Shown one piece after another: positions 58,659 to 64,000 of a stretch of DNA of 64,000 bases. The notes beneath the pieces were generated by a model. The model did no database searches. It had not been told where the DNA came from and worked only from the letters and a program-made list of their open reading frames with translations. The first letter of the stretch is position 1; every line of letters begins with the position of its first letter. The DNA lies in assembly GCF_918697925.1 (NCBI RefSeq), contig NZ_CAKKMF010000012.1, forward strand, positions 1-64,000, read 5' to 3'. The stretch is from Arthrobacter sp. Bi26 (GTDB taxonomy: Bacteria > Actinomycetota > Actinomycetes > Actinomycetales > Micrococcaceae). The translations under genes were made by a program, and so were the position numbers.

Positions 58659-58928
58659 TTTAGTTTTTCCTTTTCCAGAGATTGAGTAATGAACGAATTT
58701 CCGGCAAATCCCCGATTGCTTATTTGCTGGAGCTTCGTTGAGACAACATTTGCACGGCCACAAACGGCGCGGCAATGATGTCCGATACTCGACTTTTGGA
58801 GGGAAAAAATGGGTATCACCTGCCCTCAAACGGGGGTGTACTCAGTTTCTAAGTTGGGGTGGGGCTTCCACTACTTGGTTTGATAAGCCGTCTTACTTAA
58901 TGCGCGCCCGGGTGAAGGCGGAGACCAC
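58659..58928 (-). promoter_or_regulatory. AT-richer leader region of flp2
   Basis: This gap between the prepilin peptidase gene and flp2 is clearly richer in A and T than its surroundings. No promoter stands out. On the plus strand GGAGGG (58798-58803) precedes a 24-codon frame at 58809-58883, whose status is doubtful. Confidence 0.4.
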
Positions 58929-59627
58929 TTAGGGGAGCAGCAGGATGATGGCCAGACCGGCAGCAAGCATCGAGGGGCCGTAGGGCACTTCTTTCGGCTT
59001 GTTTCCGCGGTTTTTGAGGACCAGGAGCAGGGAGGCGACGCCACCTAAGACGAATCCCAGGGCGCCGCCGTAGAACAAGTGGGACCAGCCTAAGTAGCCC
59101 AAGTACAGGCCAAGTGGTGCCGCAAGCTTCACATCGCCCATTCCGAGGCCGTTTCGGCTGGTCAGAGCGAGAAAAAGGTACAAAACGAACATTATTGAGG
59201 CGCCGGCGACCCCGCGTAGCAGGCTACCTGCCTCGCCGGACACTCCCGCGGCGGCCCCGAGTAGCACAATTCCGGCCCCTAATAGGGGGAGGACCATCCG
59301 GTTAGGCAGCAAGTGGTGCTGCAGGTCGATCCGCGCCAGCTGCACGCCGGCCACGGCCAGCAGGACGTACGCGGGGAGCTCGGGGGAGAGCCCAAAGCGC
59401 CAGGCCAGCAGGGCGGACAACGCGAAGGTGGCCGCCGCCGTCGTAAGTCTTATGCGTACTGTCAGTGGTCCGCCCAGGCGGGGGAGTGCGCGCCGGATGA
59501 GGAGCTCGGCCAACAGGGACAGGCATGCGCCCGCGAGGCCAACGCCGGCTATGAACAGGACCCCGGTGAGTGATCCGGCCGGTTGTGCGAGCAGCAGGGA
59601 GATGGAGCCGGCGGCGGGATCGGACAC
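58929..59627 (-). CDS. Prepilin peptidase (A24 family)
   Basis: This 232-residue membrane aspartic peptidase cleaves and may methylate prepilins. The two catalytic Asp motifs are visible: RIDLQHHLLPNR and the GxGD-type NGLGMGDVKLAAPLG. Six to seven hydrophobic helices cover most of the sequence, and the cysteine-rich N-terminal domain of PilD is absent. GTG 59627 is chosen because GGAGG lies 6 bases upstream; an earlier start at 59717 would add 30 residues without such a site. It is the only prepilin peptidase in the window and may serve both Tad systems. Confidence 0.9.
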   Translation of the reverse strand: MSDPAAGSISLLLAQPAGSLTGVLFIAGVGLAGACLSLLAELLIRRALPRLGGPLTVRIRLTTAAATFALSALLAWRFGLSPELPAYVLLAVAGVQLARIDLQHHLLPNRMVLPLLGAGIVLLGAAAGVSGEAGSLLRGVAGASIMFVLYLFLALTSRNGLGMGDVKLAAPLGLYLGYLGWSHLFYGGALGFVLGGVASLLLVLKNRGNKPKEVPYGPSMLAAGLAIILLLP

Positions 59628-59946
59628 TGTTCCTCCAAGGATGCGACGGACCGGCACGGGGCAGTCTGCGAAACAGAGAGCAGACAGGATGCATCCGGAC
59701 ACCCCATTTTGACCCAAGAGGCCGCGATCGGCTATTCTTGGTAGTCGTTGTGCGTGTCCTATCTCGATGGTGCGTGCCCGCTTGAGAATCCGGTTGCAGG
59801 ATAGCTACTCAACGTGCACATTCGAGACTTCAGGATGACTGGTTACATAGAGCCCTCACCTCTGTTCCGGTAGCGCATAGATAGTAGGTGCACCGTAAGA
59901 GTGACGCCTAAAACAAGAACGCCAGAACAAGAACGAGGCAAACACC
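59628..59946 (+). promoter_or_regulatory. Divergent region before rplM
   Basis: No gene is seen in this stretch. TTCGAG (59821-59826), 17 bases, TACATA (59844-59849) is a weak rplM promoter candidate. No strong hairpin was found. Confidence 0.3.
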
Positions 59947-60390
59947 GTGCGTACGTACACCCCGAAGCCCGGCGATATCAACCGCCAGTGGCACGTCATT
60001 GACGCCACCGACGTTGTCCTTGGTCGTCTTGCCAGCCAGACCGCAATCCTGCTGCGCGGCAAGCACAAGGCCACCTTTGCGTCCCACATGGACATGGGCG
60101 ACTTCGTCATCATCATCAACGCTGAAAAGGTTGCCCTCACCGGCGCCAAGCTGGAGCAGAAGCGCGCATACCGCCACTCCGGTTACCCGGGCGGCCTGAC
60201 CTCCGTCAACTACGCGGAGCTGCTTGAGTCCAACCCGGTTCGCGCCGTGGAGAAGGCTATCAAGGGCATGCTCCCGAAGAACTCCCTCGCTGCACAGCAG
60301 CTGGGCAAGCTGAAGGTGTACCGCGGTGCAGAGCACCCCCACGCCGCCCAGCAGCCCAAGACTTTCGAAATCACCCAGGTCGCCCAGTAG
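59947..60390 (+). CDS. rplM: 50S ribosomal protein L13
   Basis: L13 is an early 50S assembly protein. The 147 residues have [56 protein letters not shown] and [32 protein letters not shown]. The start is GTG 59947, which gives the conserved N-terminus. rpsI follows after 36 bases in the standard pair. Confidence 0.98.
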   Translation: MRTYTPKPGDINRQWHVIDATDVVLGRLASQTAILLRGKHKATFASHMDMGDFVIIINAEKVALTGAKLEQKRAYRHSGYPGGLTSVNYAELLESNPVRAVEKAIKGMLPKNSLAAQQLGKLKVYRGAEHPHAAQQPKTFEITQVAQ

Positions 60391-60426
60391 TCCTGGCCAC
60401 CAACCAACTTTTTATCAAGGAGAATC

Positions 60427-60936
60427 GTGGCTCAGAACGAAGAACTGACCACCGAAGCCGTTGAGGCTGAGGAAAACCTGACCAGCTACACCTCGGAGAG
60501 CGGTGCTGCGGAAGCAGCTGCGCCGAAGAAGGAACGCCCGGCACTGACCGTTGCCGGCGCTGCAGTTGGCCGTCGTAAGGAAGCCGTTGCACGCGTTCGC
60601 GTTGTGCCGGGCTCTGGCAAGTGGACCATCAACGGCCGCGAGCTGGCGAACTACTTCCCGAACAAGCTGCACCAGCAGGACGTCAACGAGCCCTTCAAGA
60701 TCCTCGATCTTGACGGCGCCTACGACGTCATCGCCCGCATCCACGGTGGCGGCATCTCCGGCCAGGCCGGTGCCCTGCGCCTCGGCATCGCCCGTTCACT
60801 GAACGAGATCGACACCGAGAACAACCGCGCCACCCTGAAGAAGGCCGGTTACCTGCGCCGTGACGCCCGCGTCATCGAGCGTAAGAAGGCCGGTCTCAAG
60901 AAGGCCCGTAAGGCTCAGCAGTACTCCAAGCGCTAA
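60427..60936 (+). CDS. rpsI: 30S ribosomal protein S9
   Basis: The C-terminal arginine of S9 touches P-site tRNA. The 169-residue protein has a 40-residue acidic Glu/Ala/Thr-rich N-terminal extension. The core follows: [46 protein letters not shown] and the invariant end [15 protein letters not shown] 60427 follows AAGGAG at 60416-60421. Several hairpins follow the gene, the last a strong terminator. Confidence 0.98.
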   Translation: MAQNEELTTEAVEAEENLTSYTSESGAAEAAAPKKERPALTVAGAAVGRRKEAVARVRVVPGSGKWTINGRELANYFPNKLHQQDVNEPFKILDLDGAYDVIARIHGGGISGQAGALRLGIARSLNEIDTENNRATLKKAGYLRRDARVIERKKAGLKKARKAQQYSKR

Positions 60937-60947
60937 AAATGCGCCTA

Positions 60948-60983
60948 CCCAATCGTCGGCCGCTGGCGCGACCGGCGATTGGG
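60948..60983 (+). other. Hairpin after rpsI
   Basis: CCCAATCG (60948-60955) pairs with CGATTGGG (60976-60983), with inner CGG/CCG pairing. No T-run follows. It is the first of several structures before glmM. Confidence 0.55.
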
Positions 60984-61053
60984 GCCCTCGGCGCTTCTTA
61001 GCGCTCGGATCCACAAGCGCTAATCCCGCTTCCAAGCGCTTTTGGCGCTTGCA

Positions 61054-61091
61054 CGAAAGCCCGTTCCGCCACCCGGCGGGACGGGCTTTCG
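61054..61091 (+). terminator. Terminator of the rplM-rpsI operon
   Basis: A 17-bp stem with one GU pair joins 61054-61070 and 61075-61091 around loop ACCC, with TTTC in the 3' arm. It lies 45 bases before glmM. Confidence 0.75.
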
Positions 61092-61136
61092 CCGTTAAGG
61101 CCGGACTTCTTCCGGCCATCGACTAAACTTGGTCCG

Positions 61137-62498
61137 ATGTCTAGATTATTTGGAACCGATGGAGTCCGCGGCCTGGCGAACGGGTTGCTGACCGCCGAGC
61201 TCGCGTTGCAGCTGGCCCAGGCGGCCGCCGTCGTGCTTGGCCATAACCGCAACACGACCGGGAAGCGGCCGATCGCCGTGGTTGCACGCGACCCGAGGGC
61301 CAGTGGCGAGTTCCTCGCGGCCGCCGTGGAGGCCGGCCTCTCAAGCTCGGGAATCGACGTCTACGACGCCGGAGTTCTCCCCACCCCGGCTGCCGCCTAC
61401 CTCGTGGCAGACCTCGGCGCCGACTTCGGCGTCATGATCTCGGCCTCCCACAACCCTGCGCCTGACAACGGCATCAAATTCTTCGCCCGTGGCGGCCAGA
61501 AGCTGCCCGACGACGTCGAAGACGCCATCGAAGTGCAGCTCGCCAAGGAGCCCTTCCGGCCCGTGGGCGGCGAGGTAGGACGGATCCAGCGCTTCTCCGA
61601 CGCCGAGGACCGCTACATCGTGCACCTGCTCGGCACGCTCCCGCACCGCCTGGACGGCCTGAAAGTGGTGCTCGACTGCGCCCACGGCGCAGCTAGCGGC
61701 TGTTCCCCGCAGGTCTTCAAGGACGCCGGCGCCAGCGTGATCGTCATTGGCGCCGAACCGGACGGACTCAACATCAACGAAGGGGTGGGCTCCACCCACC
61801 TTGGCCCGCTCAAGCGGGCCGTGCTGGACCACGGGGCGGACCTCGGTATCGCCCACGACGGCGACGCCGACCGTTGCCTCGCGGTGGACCACGAAGGCAA
61901 CGAGGTGGACGGCGACCAGATCATGGCCATCCTGGCCATAGCCCTCAAGGCCTCCGGAAAGCTCAAGGACGATGTCCTGGTGGCCACAGTCATGAGCAAC
62001 CTCGGCCTGAAGCTCGCCCTGCGCGACGCCGGGATCAGCCTACGTGAAACCGGCGTGGGGGACCGCTACGTCCTCGAGGAAATGCGCAACGGCGGCTTCA
62101 GCCTTGGCGGCGAGCAGTCCGGGCATGTGATTTTTGCCGACCACGCCACCACCGGCGACGGCGTGCTGACCGGGCTGCAGATTGCGGCCCAGGTGGCCCT
62201 CACCGGGCGCCCCCTCAAGGAACTGTCCACGGTGATGACCAAGCTGCCCCAGGTCCTCATCAACGTCAAGGGCGTGGACCGTAGCCGGGTGAAGGGCGAT
62301 GAAGTGGTGGCTGCAGCCGTGTCGATCGCCGAAGCCGAACTCGGCGACACCGGACGCGTCCTGTTGCGTCCCTCCGGCACCGAGCCGGTGGTACGTGTGA
62401 TGGTGGAGGCCGGAGACCACAAGACCGCCCAGGGCGTCGCCGAGCGGCTGGCTCAAGTGGTACGGACCGAACTGGCCCTGGAGCTTGTGGCCGAATAG
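61137..62498 (+). CDS. glmM: Phosphoglucosamine mutase
   Basis: GlmM converts glucosamine-6-phosphate to glucosamine-1-phosphate for UDP-GlcNAc and peptidoglycan. The 453 residues have [13 protein letters not shown], the phosphoserine loop MISASHNP (S104), metal loop DGDADRC, sugar loop GEQSGHVIF and phosphate loop [12 protein letters not shown]. No ribosome binding site precedes ATG 61137. TAAACT at 61124-61129 is spaced as the -10 of a leaderless transcript. It follows rplM-rpsI as in many actinobacteria. Confidence 0.97.
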   Translation: MSRLFGTDGVRGLANGLLTAELALQLAQAAAVVLGHNRNTTGKRPIAVVARDPRASGEFLAAAVEAGLSSSGIDVYDAGVLPTPAAAYLVADLGADFGVMISASHNPAPDNGIKFFARGGQKLPDDVEDAIEVQLAKEPFRPVGGEVGRIQRFSDAEDRYIVHLLGTLPHRLDGLKVVLDCAHGAASGCSPQVFKDAGASVIVIGAEPDGLNINEGVGSTHLGPLKRAVLDHGADLGIAHDGDADRCLAVDHEGNEVDGDQIMAILAIALKASGKLKDDVLVATVMSNLGLKLALRDAGISLRETGVGDRYVLEEMRNGGFSLGGEQSGHVIFADHATTGDGVLTGLQIAAQVALTGRPLKELSTVMTKLPQVLINVKGVDRSRVKGDEVVAAAVSIAEAELGDTGRVLLRPSGTEPVVRVMVEAGDHKTAQGVAERLAQVVRTELALELVAE

Positions 62499-62548
62499 CC
62501 AGACTCAAACGGTTCCGTCGGCCGGTCCCTGTGGCCGGCGCCGCCGGG

Positions 62549-62632
62549 TTTCCCCACCTACGAGGGCGCCCGACGGCGTGTCGGCCGATTGCGCCGGGGT
62601 GTCCCGTCGTCGTGGTGGCAAAGGTGGGGAAA
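62549..62632. repeat. Inverted repeat between convergent glmM and VanY-family gene
   Basis: TTTCCCCACCT (62549-62559) and AGGTGGGGAAA (62622-62632) are perfect 11-base complements 62 bases apart. The position between convergent genes suits a bidirectional terminator, although the loop is long. Confidence 0.45.
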
Positions 62633-62654
62633 ATCCGCGCAGGCCGCTGACGCC

Positions 62655-63587
62655 TTACAAGTACGCCGGCGCCGGCTCCAGGCCGAAGTACTGTTCCAGC
62701 GTGCCGATCCCGCGGGCGGACATGTCCGTGGCCGCCGCGGTACCGATGTAGCGCAGATGCCATGGCTCGTAGAAATAGCCGGTGATTTCGTGCAGCATCC
62801 ACGGGTAGCGGACCACGAAGCCGAAGCGGTGGGCGTTCGCCTTCGCCCAGATCGCCGCCGGCCGGTCCTTGAACTGCGGGGTAAAAGCGTCTGCGCCGCT
62901 GCCGTCGCCGATGTCGAATGCCCAGCCCGTCTGGTGCTCGGAATAGCCCGGCCGTGCGGAGGCAGTGTCGGCCCCGGCCTGCCCTTGCGCGCGAACCCAA
63001 CTGCCGTAGGTCGCCGTCTGCGTCGCGAATGAACGGTAACCGCTGGCCAGCGTGATGATGACGCCCTCCGCTGCCGCCGCCGCGAACATCTTCTCCGCCG
63101 CGGCCGCCGTCGTGCTGTTCAGCAGTGCCGCCTCGCCGGAGGTGGCCAGGCGGACGGCCGGCCGGACCAGATCCGGCGGCACAAAGGTGGCGGGGGCCAG
63201 CGGCCGGTGCTTGTTGACGATCACCCAGGCACTGGTGGGGTCCGTGAGTGAATGCTGCGGCCCCGGCGCCGCGGCCGAGGGAGGGGGCGCCGCGGCCGAC
63301 GGCGGGACAGCCGCCGCCGCCGCGGGCGCCGGGGTCGCAGATGGTGAGCTGGCCGGCGGGCTAGACGCCGCGGCGGCTGCGGTCGGCGTCGCACTGCCCA
63401 TGCCCGGGGTCGGGTCCGGCGTCGGCCCCGGCGTGCCGGACGGCGTGAAGGACTGGGCCGGGGTGCAGGCTGAGAGCGCCGCGAGGCCAGTGCCTGCCAG
63501 CAGGAGGCGGCTGAAGGCCCGGCGGCTCGGCGAATCCGGGCTGGCAGGCTGCCGTCCGAACGCTCCGTCCGCGTTGTCGTAGCACAT
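62655..63587 (-). CDS. Tat lipoprotein of the VanY D-Ala-D-Ala carboxypeptidase family
   Basis: The 310-residue protein has twin arginines (SRRAFSR, 21-27), a hydrophobic stretch and lipobox LSAC (Cys41), so it should be exported by Tat and lipid-anchored. A Pro/Ala/Ser-rich linker covers residues 42-110. The M15 peptidase domain follows with SGYRSFATQ, the zinc motif SEHQTGWAFDIGD and EPWHLRYIG. It trims D-Ala from wall peptides or precursors. It lies 5 bases after the pantothenate kinase gene on the same strand. ATG 63587 overlaps no good ribosome binding site, so the start is moderately certain. Confidence 0.9.
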   Translation of the reverse strand: MCYDNADGAFGRQPASPDSPSRRAFSRLLLAGTGLAALSACTPAQSFTPSGTPGPTPDPTPGMGSATPTAAAAASSPPASSPSATPAPAAAAAVPPSAAAPPPSAAAPGPQHSLTDPTSAWVIVNKHRPLAPATFVPPDLVRPAVRLATSGEAALLNSTTAAAAEKMFAAAAAEGVIITLASGYRSFATQTATYGSWVRAQGQAGADTASARPGYSEHQTGWAFDIGDGSGADAFTPQFKDRPAAIWAKANAHRFGFVVRYPWMLHEITGYFYEPWHLRYIGTAAATDMSARGIGTLEQYFGLEPAPAYL

Positions 63588-63592
63588 CTGTG

Positions 63593-64000
63593 CTAGACCT
63601 TCCTCAGTAGCATCCGGCGGATGGAGTGGTCGGCGTCCTTGGTCAGGACCAGTTGCGCACGGCCCCGGGTCGGGAGGACGTTCTCCTCGAGGTTGGGCTC
63701 GTTGATGCGCTTCCAGATCTCACGCGCGGTTTGTTCGGCCTCGGTATCGGAGAGTGTTGCGTAGCGGTGGAAGTACGATTCCGGCTGGGCGAAGGCCGTG
63801 GTCCGCAGTTTGCGGAACCGGTCCACGTACCACTCCTCGATATATGAGGTTTTCGCGTCGACGTAGATGGAGAAGTCGAAGAAGTCGCTCAGGGCCAGGC
63901 CCTGCCTGCCGTCCTGCCGCGGCCGGGCCGGCGCCAGGACGTTCAGTCCCTCGACGATCAGCACGTCCGGCCGGCGCACCACCACTTCCTTGCCGGGGAC
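63593..64000 (-). CDS. coaA: Pantothenate kinase, C-terminal part
   Basis: The frame is open to the right window edge, so the N-terminal part with the P-loop is outside. The visible 135 residues match type I pantothenate kinase, which catalyses the first step of CoA synthesis: [51 protein letters not shown] and [21 protein letters not shown]. The end IRRMLLRKV is the normal C-terminus. Confidence 0.95.
   Translation of the reverse strand, partial: VPGKEVVVRRPDVLIVEGLNVLAPARPRQDGRQGLALSDFFDFSIYVDAKTSYIEEWYVDRFRKLRTTAFAQPESYFHRYATLSDTEAEQTAREIWKRINEPNLEENVLPTRGRAQLVLTKDADHSIRRMLLRKV

Noticed and set aside
58659-58928. Possible cyclic-di-GMP riboswitch before flp2, considered because of the pilus context.
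   Set aside because: I could not find the conserved GEMM core or tetraloop pairing.

Overview
The window is a high-GC, gene-dense stretch of an actinobacterial chromosome. Gene order (rplJL, rpoBC, rpsL-rpsG-fusA-tuf, S10, spc and alpha operons, rplM-rpsI-glmM), a spc operon without rpsN, TANNNT-type -10 elements and acidic Ala/Glu-rich tails on several ribosomal proteins all suggest a Micrococcaceae member, most likely Arthrobacter or Pseudarthrobacter. The genus is inference. No tRNA, rRNA, insertion sequence, prophage or CRISPR array was seen.

Layout. 1-2420: two tandem double-GNAT acetyltransferase genes, the first cut by the window edge. 2421-3863: rplJ-rplL with a long leader carrying an attenuator-like terminator. 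4033-7800: a secreted 5'-nucleotidase-family enzyme, a YbaK-type deacylase and a thiolase. 8265-15846: rpoB-rpoC. 16135-20756: str operon (rpsL, rpsG, fusA, tuf). 20797-22365: a 41-residue membrane microprotein and a GH1 beta-glucosidase. 22750-28175: S10 operon. 28679-32911: spc operon. 33022-37107: secY-adk-map and a P1-family (S58) autoproteolytic peptidase. 37296-41413: infA, rpmJ, rpsM, rpsK, rpoA, rplQ, truA. 41433-44194: divergent histidine kinase and response regulator plus an Hpt-like protein that has lost its phosphoacceptor histidine. 44313-59627: two complete, tandem, same-strand Tad/Flp pilus gene sets, with one prepilin peptidase at the upstream end. 59947-61091: rplM-rpsI. 61137-64000: glmM, a Tat lipoprotein of the VanY family and the C-terminal part of pantothenate kinase.

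Most of the window is the translation and transcription core: ribosomal proteins, elongation and initiation factors, RNA polymerase subunits, protein export (SecY), methionine removal (Map), nucleotide balance (Adk) and tRNA modification (TruA). The accessory part is the 18-kb block between truA and rplM. There a two-component system and a degenerate Hpt protein sit beside two diverged Tad pilus machines. This is the best candidate for an under-described system. A second theme is regulatory RNA structure: strong hairpins lie in the leaders of rplJ, rpsL, tuf, rpsJ and infA, at several internal operon junctions, and an intrinsic terminator lies across the start of truA.
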